A stretch of 64,000 bases of DNA. Source: Chrysopilus asiliformis (lineage: Eukaryota > Arthropoda > Insecta > Diptera > Rhagionidae). Location of the stretch: assembly GCA_964034945.1 (NCBI GenBank), contig OZ035964.1:5351395-5415394 (forward strand), given 5' to 3'. Below are positions 12,090 to 23,289 of the stretch, piece by piece (the stretch's first letter is position 1; every line of letters begins with the position of its first letter). Both the position numbers and the translations under genes were made by a program. The notes below the pieces were generated by a model. That model was not told the DNA's origin and ran no database searches. It worked only from the letters and a program-made list of their open reading frames with translations.

Positions 12090-12265
12090 ATTTCCATCAT
12101 CGGAAAATTCAAGGGGGATTTTTTTTCGCTTGAAAAAATGCCTAAAGAAATTTTCCGTCTTAGGAATGTCTTTGGAAAATTTAGGGAAATTTTCCCGGCA
12201 TAGAAAAGCGCTCGAAAAATTTCATCGGAAATTTTGCTGCTTGAAAAAGGCCTCGGCTAAGTTTC
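12090..12265. repeat. Decayed fragment of the 37-bp minisatellite
   Basis: Units such as AAGGGGGATTTTTTTTCGCTTGAAAAAatgCCT..AGAAATTTTCC and GGCATAGAAAAGCGCTCG match the arrays at 17.6-24.9 kb. Confidence 0.6.
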
Positions 12266-12309
12266 GCTCGTATGTGCTAAGAGAGATTTTTCACAAAATT
12301 GAGTAAAAT

Positions 12310-13690
12310 GTTATTTTTAACGCTTTTATTTAGCTTACCTTCGTGTTTGTCTGTCTGTCAGGGTAAAATCTTTCAATCCAATTTCGACCCACTTCCGCTC
12401 ATTCGATTGACATATGCGTAAGCCCGATGACAATACAATATTTTCACTTCTTTGTCCTTGTAAGGCTAGCGAAGGGTCTTGTAAAGATAACGGGATTATC
12501 CTTTTTCTCAAATTTTCCGCAAAAACATCTTTTCTGGGGCTTTTTAAGGTCGCTGAATCCGATTCTGGCATTAGGAAGTTTGTAAGGATAAGGGAAGGTC
12601 CTGTAAGGATAACGTGATTAATCTTTTTCACAAATTTTCCGGGAAAAATCTCATCTGGGGGTTTTTGGGATTGCGGAATTCGGTGCTGGCATTAATACGC
12701 CTGTAAGAATAACGGAAAGTCCTGTAAGAATAACTTGATTATCTTTGTCTTCAAATTTTGCGGAAAAATTGGGGGTTTGGGATCGCTGCAGTGGGGGCTC
12801 GTGTATATTTGAAATGAGGAGGCAAAGTTTTTTTGTAGGAAGACCTATTCTTCTTAATATATAAAATGTTTCGCCGAATTATGTAGGAAGACCTATTCTT
12901 CTGGAGGGGAAAAGCGAAACAGAGATTGGTGTTCGTATTCTGTATGTGGCTATGCTTGTTCTTAGCAAAAGCAGAGAACACATAATCTAGAGAATAAACT
13001 CTTAGAACTTTTAGGCCGTAGCTAGTGAATGATAGGGACATTTTTCCCCCCTTCGAAGGGGAAATTTGTCAAAAATTTGTTCTAAGAGTTTATTCTCTAG
13101 ATTATTTGTTCTCTGGCAAAAGCTGTATGAAAGTATTTGTACGAATCGGAGGGTAGCTTCTATGAAGAGAATTTGTAGTTTATGTTTTAGAGAATTCGAC
13201 ATTAGAGAATAGGATTTTCTTTTAAATTATTATTTTCTGAACATACAGATTTTTATACATACCATAAAAAATTAAAGGCATACGTTAGAAAAACATTTTT
13301 ATAAAATGTTATGAGGGGGCAATGCCTCCGTTGCCTCCCCTATAAAGCCGCCACTGGATCGCTGGGGGTTTGGGATCGCTGAATTCGATTCTGGAGTCAA
13401 AAATTCCGCAAGGATATCTCAAAAGCAAGGATATATATTCCAAAAACGAAAAGGTATGGCGAAAGACAGACGTCATTTTGGATTTTTAGTCATACTAATC
13501 AAATACAAAATGACGGATAAATAAAAAAAAATTAAAGTATAAGCTTTTTGATATGTCGAAAAAACGCACTAAAAATTAAGAAATAATTTTTTGACCACTG
13601 TGTTTCAGAAATTAAAGCGAGATAAAAGCATAAGAAATAAAATAAATATTTATCTCGCTTTTATTTCTTACTTGAATGTGGACCCGGGTT
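12310..13690 (-). mobile_element. Inverted copy of the 120-bp composite element, interrupted
   Basis: Left to right: the tail (CGCTTTTATTTAGCTTACC, TGTCTGTCTGTCAGGG), diverged 120-bp units in reverse orientation (GTAAGGATAACG.., GGGGGTTTTTGGGATCGC), a hAT-type insertion at 12789-13356, the resumed 120-bp unit, GGCGAAAGACAGACGTCATTTT, and the hairpin head (AGAAATTAAAGCGAGATAAA..TATCTCGCTTTTATTTCT). More diverged than 7490-9060. Confidence 0.7.
12789..13356. mobile_element. hAT-type MITE, 568 bp, 8-bp target duplication
   Basis: Ends are CAGTGGGGGCT at the left and AGCCGCCACTG at the right. An exact 8-bp duplication GATCGCTG flanks it (12781-12788, 13357-13364). Inside is a second hairpin: about 12960-13010 (GCAGAGAACA..ATAATCTAGAGAATAAACTC) pairs with 13075-13125. 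There is also a direct repeat of TGTAGGAAGACCTATTCTTCT. No transposase frame, so non-autonomous. Confidence 0.9.
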
Positions 13691-14285
13691 CGCCTGGCTA
13701 AAAGCGTGAGTAGGAATTATATAACCTAGAGTAGGGTGGTCTGTGGTTTTCTATAAAGTTTTTTCTCTTCGAAAAATGGTTTTCAAAAATTAACAAAACT
13801 GCTATAAACTCTAGCATTTGGCTTCGGATTTACTATTGACATGTTAGAGATGGACCTCGAGGAACATCTATGCCAAATTTCAGGGCAATAGGTCCAGTAG
13901 TTTCCCCGCGAAAGAGTAACATAGAGGGAAAACTAAGCTTCGAGATCACTTTACCCCCTCCCCTTACTCCATCTATCTCTCGGTCCACTTTTTAATGGGT
14001 ATATGTTGGGGCTGGACCCCCGACAAACATCTATGACAAATTTCAGGGCAATCGGTTCAGTAGTTTCCCCGCGAAAGAGTAACATAGCGCAAAAACTAGG
14101 TTTCGAAATCACTTTACCCCTTCCCCTGACTCCCCCCACCCCTCACGCTACTTTTCCGTATGCCTATGTTGGAACCAGAACTACCACAGACACTCATGCC
14201 AAATTTCAAGTTAATCGGTTCAGCCGTTTTTGCGTGAAAGAGGAACAGACAGACAGACAGACACCAATTCATTTTTATATAGTAC
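13680..14285 (-). mobile_element. Helitron-like non-autonomous element
   Basis: Begins with ACCCGGGTTCGCCTGGCTAA, a hairpin equivalent to the 3' end of Helitron relatives read in reverse. It contains the AAATTTCAGGGCAATcGGT..AGTAGTTTCCCCGCGAAAGAG module twice and a third, diverged copy (AAATTTCAAG..AATCGG). It ends GACAGACAGACAGACACC and TCATTTTTATATA, like the Helitrons at 51067 and 63192. The terminal base at the right is not placed. Confidence 0.6.
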
Positions 14286-14289
14286 CAGG

Positions 14290-14690
14290 AAGACTGAGCC
14301 ATACTCGGAGACCTCAAAATCCTCCTTTTTCTGATTTTTTTTGGAGAAAAAAGTAGATTCACGTTATCTTTATAGTTGATTTCCTGAGATTGGAAATTCC
14401 CAATCCAAAAACCCCCTCTGCTAATTTTCTCTGGAAAAAAATGAAAGAAAGGATACTCTTGTTATCACTACAGGACCTTCCGTTTCGAATTTTCAAATTC
14501 TATTGTCAGATACAAGATGAGCGACATAGAAAATCCCTTTGATATTAATTTACTCGAAAACAGGATAATCGCGTCATGTTTATAGGACCTTTAATCCCCT
14601 AAAAATCCCCTAATGCCAATTTTTCCCGAGAAAAAATGGGAAAAATGATATTCACGTTATCCTTACATTCGCCGGAACAGTCCCGGATTT
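14290..14690 (+). repeat. Diverged 120-bp family units
   Basis: Repeats of CACGTTATCyTTAyAGGACCTTCCGTTTCG..AAAACCCCCT..GCTAATTTT..CGAGAAAAAATG. Similar variants lie at 61440-61660. Confidence 0.6.
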
Positions 14691-14889
14691 AGGCATAATT
14701 CGATTTAGTCATGAAACCAAAAATTTTTGTCTGCAACGGAGTTTCTCCATAAGTTTCTACCTTCATCATGTTTTCCTTCATTTTTTCCAAAAAAAATCAC
14801 CTGCAGCGCAACTTCTTCTTTCGCCTGCGGCGCATCGAAAAAAATACCATAAAAGTGATTGAAAATTCACTTATTTTAGAAAATACCTG

Positions 14890-15192
14890 GCGAGGGGATC
14901 TCGAGGGGAGAGAAAAGTCAGGTTCGTAGTGGAAAAATCGAAAGCCCTTAGCCCCCTTAGTAATACGGTAAAGTTGCATTAAGATCGGACCACCCAATTC
15001 GAAGATACCAGGCGAGGGCTATCGAAGGGAGGGGAAAAGCGAATGTTCTCAGAGGTGAGACCTATCTAGATCGATTCCTTGTCCCCGAAAATCCCAAACC
15101 ACCAAGTTTCGTGAAAATCGTTAGGCGGGTTTTCGAGATCGTTTGTGCAGACAGACAGACAGACACCAACTCATTTTTATATATTAGTATGA
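14890..15192 (-). mobile_element. Helitron-like fragment with GACA tail
   Basis: Ends at 15192 with CAGACAGACAGACACCAACT, CATTTTTATATATTAGTATGA and a following T, the reverse complement of the TCATACTAATATATA 5' end seen at 51067. The internal sequence has a duplicated ATACCwGGCGAGGG..GGGAGrGrAAAG block and the AATCGTTAGGCGGG module. The other terminus is not defined. Confidence 0.55.
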
Positions 15193-17340
15193 TAATACAG
15201 TGCTTAAAAATATATTTTTTCCCCTTTCTAGTAAATTTTTTCTAAATAAAAGCTTTTTTTACCTTTTTGTTTTTTTCTTTCTTGTCTGCTGGATAAAATT
15301 AAACACCTGTTGTTTTTATATATATATATTTATTTCATTTTTATAATATTATCATTTTTCTTTTATACCGCTTTATTGTATGCGTAATCAGTTTTTCCAT
15401 TATTATATTATGTGTTGTTTTTTATAAGTAAAATAATATGAGAGACATTATATTTTATATGTTTTTTTTTTGTTTAAATTTATTGAACAACAATTACAGG
15501 GCAAGTATGATGTGCTTATTTTTATATGACAAAATGTTGAAATTAATTTTCATTTTATGCTTTTTTTTTCTTTTGCATTCAATTGCAAATTGTTTCTGCA
15601 AAACTTGTCTGTTATTATTATTATTTTTTTGTTACTTCTTAAATGATAAATTGATGGCAAACAGCTAAATTATTTTTAATATCTAAATTCTAATATCATT
15701 CATTTGTCTCTGTTTCAGATAAACGTAATGATTTGTAATATAACAATATTATTTTTTTTTATTCATGAATTTATTCTATTTACTATTTTTTTTTTTTTAA
15801 ATATTTTATCCACACAGTTTTTCAGTTTTATTTAAAAAAAAAATTGATTTTTGAGAGGATAAAATTTTCTATTTCATCCTCAAAATTTGTTTATTTCGCT
15901 TTTCTTTCTGTAAATGTTTTCCATTATTTATTTATTTTTTTCTCTCTTCTTATTATTATCATATTTTTTTTTTGTTAAATATTTGTATATATAAATATTT
16001 TTTTTTTTGGCACAGGAGAACTATTGGGCCTCAGTATTATGTGATATTTTGTGTTACCTTAAAGATATTTTCATCTCCTAAAATGTTTAGAGTATCTTTT
16101 ATTCATTTTTTTTCTTTTGCCTTTGTCTCAAAATACTACGATTTCTAAAAATTGTATCATAAAGTAGTTTTCCTAAACACACAACTATTTATTTATTTTT
16201 TAATTTAGTTTTTTTTGTTTTGTTTTGTTTGAAAATCGTCCCATCGATACCCACCAGTGGCGTACGGGGAGGGGGATGGGGGGCGGTTTAGAGATTTTCG
16301 AGGCTCCCGAATCACGACTGGTTCCTTAAAAGTCGATTTTTGAACTTTTGGCAAGTCCCCTCAAGTTTTAAAAACTATCTCGTTTTTAAGAATGGCCGCA
16401 ACAATTTATGATTGTAAGGGCTGGAAGAGAAGGAAGGAGGGTGGAGCCACTTCTACGCCACCTAACTACAGTAGAATCCCGATAATTCGTATTTCAAGGG
16501 ACCGACGTAAAAATACGAAGTATTTTTTTTAGCGGGGTATGAATTAAGCGGGAATTTTTTCAAGGGACCAGCAAATTCATACGAATTAGCGGGATATACG
16601 AATTATCGGGATTCTACTGTAATTCGAAAATCGCTCCATCAATGGGACTGAAATTTCGGTTAAAAAGTTTTAATCCAGAAACCGCTTAAGCTAAAATCCG
16701 CCATTTTTTAGCATAAAACTCAGGGCCACCTTGGAACGTATTGTTAAAAAAGGGTCTTAAAAATTTTGCCGGATTTTTTTTCTTTCTTTGCTTTCTTACT
16801 GAAATTTTGAATGAAAACACGGTGAGATAAGTTTAAAATACATGGAAGCTACTACAAAAAGCGAATATTTTCTAACTGATGGCTGTTTTTATTCTTCTTT
16901 CTTCTTCTTTTTTTTGATTTCTAACTTTTCTTTATATATAGATATATATCAAAATAGCCACAATTTATATAATGACAATTTCAAACCAGTCTATCTTTAA
17001 AAATGGTTATTATAGAATATTTTTTTTTTGTATTTACAATAAAATTGAATTCACAAAAAAATGTGTTTCTCATTTTATTTGATTTATAGATAATTTTATT
17101 TTACCACTAAAAAAAACCTTATAATTCAGACTTATATCTAGTTTTACTGATGAGAATGTTAATACTTATAAAATATTCTTTTTTTTTATTTGTTCGAAGA
17201 AATCTAGAAAAAAAAATTAAATTACTTATGCTAAATGTTGATTTTTTTATAATTAAAACAAGAATTGCACGTTTCTCCCTATTAATATTACTTATCGTAT
17301 ATCGAAAATTATTTATCAATCTGTTATGATTTGTGAGATT
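15193..17340. other. Extremely AT-rich stretch
   Basis: Long T runs on the plus strand, TATATA tracts and no credible gene. Open frames at 15438-15668 and 17119-17319 are Phe/Leu/Ile composition artefacts. The less AT-rich 16252-16465 starts CAGTGGCGTACGGGGAGGGG and ends near CTACGCCACCT, suggesting a decayed hAT-type element. A 151-bp MITE lies next to it. Confidence 0.6.
16469..16619. mobile_element. pogo/Tigger-like MITE, 151 bp, TA target duplication
   Basis: CAGTAGAATCCCGATAATTC continuing GTAT at the left and its inverted form ATACGAATTATCGGGATTCT-ACTG at the right. TA flanks both ends (16467-16468, 16620-16621). CAGTnGAAnCnCGAT ends with TA duplication are typical of pogo/Tigger-type mariner relatives. 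Confidence 0.85.
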
Positions 17341-17559
17341 TTTTTTTCTACTACATTCACTGGATTTCTCACGGGAAAAGTAAGTGTTCTTGAAGTGTCA
17401 CTACAGTTGGATAGCACAGAGGCCATCCGTTGAAAGCCAGTTGACCGATTGAGCTGAAATTCCGATTTAAAATCGGACTAATTCGAAAACTTCTCGATCG
17501 ATTGGATTGAAATTTTCGTAAATGTCTTCTGAGGTGGTGAAAACGCGTGCTTTTTTTTT

Positions 17560-18730
17560 TTGCAAAGAAAGGGAAACCGGAAATCCAAAGTCCTCGGAAA
17601 ATGTGGGACGGAAATTTCCAGCATAGAAAAGCCTCGAAAAATTCAAAAGAAAATGTTATTGCTTAAAAAAGGCATCGGCCGCTTTTCCGGTATAGAAAAT
17701 AACTCGGCCAATTCACGGAAATTTCTTCTGGAGTAGAAAAGTACTCGAAGGATTCCAGGGAAAATTTCGTTGCTCGAAAAATGCCTCGGGAAATCTTCCG
17801 GCATATAAGAGTTTGGAAAATTCAGAAAAATTATTCCAGGCATAGAAAAGCCTCTTAAAATTCCAAAAAAAAGTTCCCGATAAATTCCCGGGAAAATTTT
17901 GCAGCATCGAAAAATGTTCGGGAAATGTTGTGGCATAGAAAAGTCCTCGGAAAATTCAGGAAAACTGTTTCTGGCATAGAAAAGTCCTTGCAAAATTTAT
18001 GGGGTGATTTTGCTGCTTGAAAAAATGTTCGGGAAATGTTGTGGCATAGAAAAGTCCTTGGAAAATTCAGGAAAAGTGTTTCTGACATAGAAAAGTCCTG
18101 GAAAAGTTTATGGGATGATTTCGCTGCTTGAGAAAAATATTCGGGAAATGTTGTGGCATAGAAAAGTCCTCGGAAAATTCAAGGAATTTTTTCCCGTCAT
18201 GGAAAAGTCCTTGAAAAATTCCCGGGAAAATTTTGCAGCATCGAAAAATGTTCGGGAAATGTTGTGGCATAGAAAAGACCTCGGAAAATTCAGGAAAACT
18301 GTTTCTGGCATAGAAAAGTCCTTGAAAAATTTATGGGATGATTTCGCTGCTTGAAAAATTACTCGAAAAATTTCGTGACATAGAAAAGTCCTCGAAAAAT
18401 TCAGGGAATTTTTTCTCGTCATGGGAAAGTCCTTGAAAATTTCCGGAGCTAATTTAGCTGCTTGAAAAAGACCTCGAAAAATTCAGGAAAATTATTTCCG
18501 TCATTCAAAAGTATTCGGAAAATTCCGAGGGAAATTTTGCTGCTTGAAAAAGACCTCGAAAAATTCAGGAAAATTATTTCCGTCATTCAAAAGTATTCGG
18601 AAAATTCCGAGGGAAGTTTTGTTGCTTGAAAAAGGTCTTGGGAAATTTTCCAGCATGTAAAAGCTTCGAAAAATTGCGGGAAAATTTTTCCTACATAAAA
18701 ATGTCGTTGGAAAATTCGTAAAAGTCGATT
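17560..18730 (+). repeat. 37-bp minisatellite, 111-bp higher-order repeat
   Basis: Monomer form GGCATAGAAAAGTCCTCGGA-AAATTCAGGAAAA, alternating with TTGCTGCTTGAAAAA monomers. GTTCGGGAAATGTTGTGGCA recurs at 17916, 18027, about 18139 and 18250, a 111-112 bp period equal to three 37-bp monomers. Open frames on either strand are by-products. Confidence 0.88.
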
Positions 18731-18871
18731 TGAAATTTTTTGGGGAGCCTTGGTATTGCTCTAAAGCAAGTTTTAATTCATCTGCGGCGCATTTTTTTTT
18801 AGCAAATTCCCTATAATTGGTGGTTTTTTTCGCGCCAACAGTGGAAATGTTGATTTTGAAATCTCCAAAAT

Positions 18872-19112
18872 GTCTCGACTGGTTGTGCTAAAACTTCGGT
18901 TCTTCTGAAGTGGTGGCCGATTGTGCTAAAACTTTGGTTCTTCTGCAGTGGTGGCCGATTGTGCTAAAACTTTGGTTCTTCTGAAGTGGTGGCCGATTGT
19001 GCTAAAACTTTGGTTCTTCTGCAGTGGTGGCCGATTGTGCTAAAACTTTGGGTCTTCTGAAGTGGTGGCCGATTGTGCTAAAACTTTGGTTCTTCTGAAG
19101 TGATGGCCGAGA
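18872..19112 (+). repeat. 38-bp tandem array, six copies
   Basis: TTGTGCTAAAACTTTGG recurs every 38 bp at 18883, 18921, 18959, 18997, 19035 and 19073. Unit GAAGTGGTGGCCGATTGTGC-TAAAACTTTGGTTCTTCT. Copies alternate GAAG/GCAG at the joint. Unrelated to the 37-bp family. Confidence 0.92.
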
Positions 19113-20490
19113 GGTGGCGAGAGGCGGAGGTGATAGAAAAATGACTAAAATCAATTACTATTGTAGATAAAGGCGGGGCCGCACACGCTTTGGTTTACCA
19201 GAGTGACTTTTGTCTGTTGCCCGTTTTCATACATGTAGTACCAGATAGAAAAAATCACTCCAGTAAAACCATAGCGTTTATGGACGGCTTAAGTTTTAGT
19301 TTAACACGGCTGAGTGTTTGCAAGGACGAAGATTTAGTGGTTTTTACTTGTGAAAATCATATGCTATTCACATCAAATATCCCGATTTATAATTAAAAAT
19401 ATTAAAAATAAATAAATTGAAAACTTCAGTTACTATAAATATTTCAAATATTGGCGAAAAAATTATAAAATTAATTAAATATAAATTTTTTTCACGCCGT
19501 TCATTTAGTTTGGTGCCGGTGTTTTTCGGTTCATTCTGTTTTCGGTAATACTTATTGCAGGTAGGCTCACCAGATATATCGGCGGATGCATTATTAAATG
19601 TGTTTTGTTGTATGTGTGTGGGGTTTTTAATTTATTCAATTGATTTTAAGAGGGTTGAAATACCAACAAAAGCCAAAAGCAACACATTTCGAAATCAGTA
19701 GCCGCCTGAATTTTTTTTTCTTCTTCTCCTCTTCCCTGTCTCCTCTGTTCACCATATTGGCTTTCCAATTTATAGCCAATAATTGTGCTTTTTTTGTTGA
19801 GAATTTTTGCATTTATTACACTAAGAGAATTCGATTCCGTCGAAAACAATTTGATATTTCGTTAATTAACATTTCCACAATCACATGTTTTTTTTTCATG
19901 AAAATTTTAATACCAAAAATATTGGATTGACAGAAGAGTCCTCGGTAAATTCCTGGGGGAAAATTTTGCTGTTTGAAAAGGGCCTCGGGAAATTCATGAA
20001 AAAAAATTTCCGGCCAGAGAAAAGTCCTCAAAAAGTTCCGGGAACGATTTTACACCATGAAAATATTGAATTTTCACATTTGCCTCAAAATTACAAGCAA
20101 AACGTGTCAAATTTGGTATACCGACTTTTTTTGAACTGGCCTTCAAAGAGAAAAAGGTTCTCAATTCGACTTGTATGTAAGTTTTTTTTCTCTCAGTGTA
20201 TGTATGCGTCCTCAGTTTTGTAATGTTATTCGGAAAATATGGTTTGTAGCAAAGTTTATGATAGAGAAGAATAACGAATTTCATTTAAACAACAATTCGA
20301 ATACTGGCTAAAATCGCCAATGACACGAAAATACATTGTAATTGGACAGAATTGGAGAATGGATTTCCGTTTGGAAAAAAACACACACGCATACAACTGT
20401 GTGGAAAATAAAACGGGGTTTTTTGTTGTGATACTACAGGGAATTAAAAAAATGATTAATTAACAAATGCCATTTAAATAGACCGATTTT
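19113..20490. other. Unique stretch with one decayed minisatellite fragment
   Basis: AT-rich. An open frame from about 19190 to 19396 has no recognisable domain; its 3' part (TCATATGCTaTTCACATCA) recurs at 63836. 19931-20070 holds four decayed 37-bp-family monomers. Nothing else was recognised. Confidence 0.45.
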
Positions 20491-21370
20491 TTCAGCAATT
20501 TCTTAAGGGGGGTGTAGAAAAATTCCAAGGAAAATGTTTGGTGCTCAAAAACGGCTCCGGCAGTTTTTCCGGCATAGGAATATCCTCAGAAATTTCGAGG
20601 AATTATTTCCGGCATAGAAAATCCATAAAGAGTCCAAGAACTTAATTCTGGCATAGAAAAATCCTCGAAAAATTTAAGAGGAAATTTCATTGCTTGAAAA
20701 AGACCTCGGAAAATTCAGGAAAAATATTTTCGTCATTGAAACGTATCCGAAAAATTCCGGGGAAAATTTTGCTGCTTGAAATTCTCTGTAATCGAGTCCT
20801 TGAAAAGTTCCGGGGTAGTTTTTCTGCTTGAAAAATGTCTCGGGAAATTTTCAGGCATAGAAAAGACATCGGAAAATCGACGGAAATTTCTTCTGGCGTA
20901 GAAAAGTACTTGAAAAATTTAGGGGGAAATTTCACAGCTTGAAAAAATGTTTGGGAAATTTTGCGGCATAGAAAAGACATCGGAAAATTGACGGAAATTT
21001 CTTCTGGCGTAGAAAAGTACTCGAAAAATTTAGGGGGAAATTTCACAGCTTGAAAAAATGTTTGGGAAATTTTGTGGCATAGAAAAGTCATCGGAAAATT
21101 CAGGAAAATTGTTTCTGGCGTAGAAAAGTAGTCGAAAAATTTAGGGGGAAATTTCACTGCTTGAAAAAATGTTTGGAAAAGGTTGTGGCATAGAAAAATT
21201 CTCGGAAAATTCAGGAAAATTATTCCCGTCATTGAACAGTATTTGGAAAATTCCGGTGAAAATTTTTGCTGAATGCCTCGAAAAATTTTCAGGCATAGAA
21301 AAGACCTCGGAAACTAGACGGAAATTTTGTCTGGCGTAGAAAAGCACTCCAAGAATTCCGGGAAAGAGTG
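20484..21370 (+). repeat. 37-bp-family array, paralogous to 23318-23950
   Basis: Begins AGCAATTTCTTAAGGGGGGT-GTAGAAAAATTCCAAGG and GTGCTCAAAAACGGCTCCGG, which recur at 23318 onward. It then shows GAAAAATGTtTGGGAAATTTTGTGGCATAGAAAAG monomers repeated at about 20940, 21055 and 21165. A 181-codon minus frame is a by-product. Confidence 0.85.
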
Positions 21371-21660
21371 CGACTAATTCGAGGGAAGGGGGAGGGGGGG
21401 GGGGGAGGGTGTGTAGTGGCGACGAAAAACTTCAGACATGTTAAGAAAAACCCCCCAGTATTGACGGCAAATTGTCATCTTTGCCGTACCTTCCCTCTCT
21501 CCCCCACCACCGAAGATCCAAACCAAAGTTTCAGCTCAATTGGTCGAGAGGTTTTAGAATTGGAGTGAACAATTTGTTGGCCTTCGGGAAAATCGAGAAA
21601 ATTCTAGTGCTTAATTTACGTTTTCCACTCGTGACATTTTATGAAAATTGCGAATAGATT
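21371..21660. repeat. G-rich tract plus single CAATTGG module
   Basis: 21388-21410 is a G-rich run. AGTTTCAGCTCAATTGGTCG-AGAGG at 21528 is a single copy of the AAATTTCAG..CAATCGG module. Nothing else was recognised. Confidence 0.5.
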
Positions 21661-23019
21661 AAAAACTTCTGTAACTCAGTGTTTTTTTGGTGGCAACGTC
21701 ACACTGGCCTATTGGAAAATTTACTGGAATTTTGTGCCATGTATGGTGGGTGTTGGGCACAATATTGCAATAGCATTGAAATATACTGTGATTTAAATAG
21801 AGACAATAAAGTAGGTAGTAATATTTACAATTTTTAGTTAATTATTTTTAAATATATTTTATGTAATAATAATAATAATATATCAACATTGTTTATCATC
21901 ACGAAATATTCCTTTTTTTCTTCATCTTCTTCTTCTTATATATGTTTGTATTTAGTTTAATATTAGTGGATAGAGGAGGAGGATATATTGTTAAAGAGGA
22001 GATTATATAAATTAATGATTTTTAGAATAAATTGTATTTACATGAAAAAAAAAATACAAACACGTACATTACACGACGATCTCATTAATAATTTTTACTA
22101 TTCCAATTTTATTTTTTTTATTATTTATACTTTTTTGTTCTTGCGAATGTACAATAGGTTTTCATTGAAAATCTAGCACGGTTTTTCAATAAAATCTCGT
22201 CCAACTTATATCCTTAGATAATAATAAAAAAAAACACAAACAAATAATTTATTCTTCTTACCTTAAAAAAAAGTTTCTCAGTTTTTTTTGTAGATTTTAT
22301 TTTCGGGACAAAAATTGTTTCTTTTTGTCATTTTTTTTTATAAATTTTTTATTTTAATATTCAGCACATTTTGCTGTCTGTCTATATGTACACACATTTC
22401 TTAATAATTCATTCGTTTTTTTTTGTGTAAAAAAATCATTTTAAGAAATCCGATATACTCTATTTTACAACATTTTCAGGCCATTACAAACAGAGAAAAA
22501 AAATCTAACGTTTATCTTTTGACATACATATTATGAAAACATGAGATTTTTTTCGTTTATTTCAAGAAAAAACTCCGCTGCAGTAATTTAATAAATTAAT
22601 CATATTATATTGTCAAGTAAAAACTAAAGAAAAAAAATGGCACAAATCGGCTAAAAAATCTTCAGAGAAAAATAAATAAAAAAAATCTACTTGTTTTTTC
22701 AATGGAAACATTTAAAAAAATTAACTAAATATTTTTTATTAAATATTAATAACAAGTATTAAATAATATTAAAATTAATAAAATAAAAAATGGCACCAAT
22801 ATAGGTATTATATAAATAATAATAATTATGTCGAGTAATATAAAAAAAAATTAATTAATTGGCCTCCTCAGCATCGTAGCTTTTAATTAAACACGACTAA
22901 TTTTCACTAAAAATAATTCAACACAGATGTAGAAAATTTATGAAATTCGGTCTATGTTGGTAGCAGAAACGCGACTGTCCGTTCGAAAAGGTTTTAGGAA
23001 ATTCTGTGGGAAACTGCCT
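21661..23019. other. Extremely AT-rich unique stretch
   Basis: Includes AAT microsatellite at 21868-21880 and many A/T runs. No gene recognised; the open frame at 21988-22176 is composition driven. Confidence 0.5.
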
Positions 23020-23253
23020 GGGCACCAATCATTTATTCCGACGCGTCTCTGTCTTTCGACTTCGACGCAGCTTTTAACTCTTGACTTCGCCATATCTGCA
23101 GCTTGAAATTTCGCGGAATCGGCACTATGAATCGAAACGTGATTCTGACTGTCACTCCAGCAAATTTGAAGCTGCTGATATCGCGAAGTGAAGAGTTAAA
23201 AGCTGCTTCGAATCCGAAAGACAGAGACCCGTCGGAATACATGATTGCTGCCC
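23020..23253. mobile_element. Foldback element, 234 bp, about 75-bp arms
   Basis: Left arm GGGCACCAATCATTTATTCC-GACGCGTCTCTGTCTTTCG pairs with right arm CGAAAGACAGAGACCCGTCG-GAATACATGATTGCTGCCC; the arms extend through AGCTTTTAACTCTT..ACTTCGC..ATATC. The arms carry an open frame on both strands. No flanking duplication was found. Confidence 0.75.
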
Positions 23254-23289
23254 TGATCAAGAAACGGAATTAGGGGGAAAACTTTTAAC

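Noticed and set aside
15438..15668. Small membrane protein frame
   Set aside because: Hydrophobicity follows from T-rich DNA; codon composition equals the surrounding AT-rich sequence.
23033..23260. YSDGS as an RNase H motif of a retrotransposon
   Set aside because: Only the short string matches; it lies in a foldback arm and no other RNase H residues or flanking reverse transcriptase are present.
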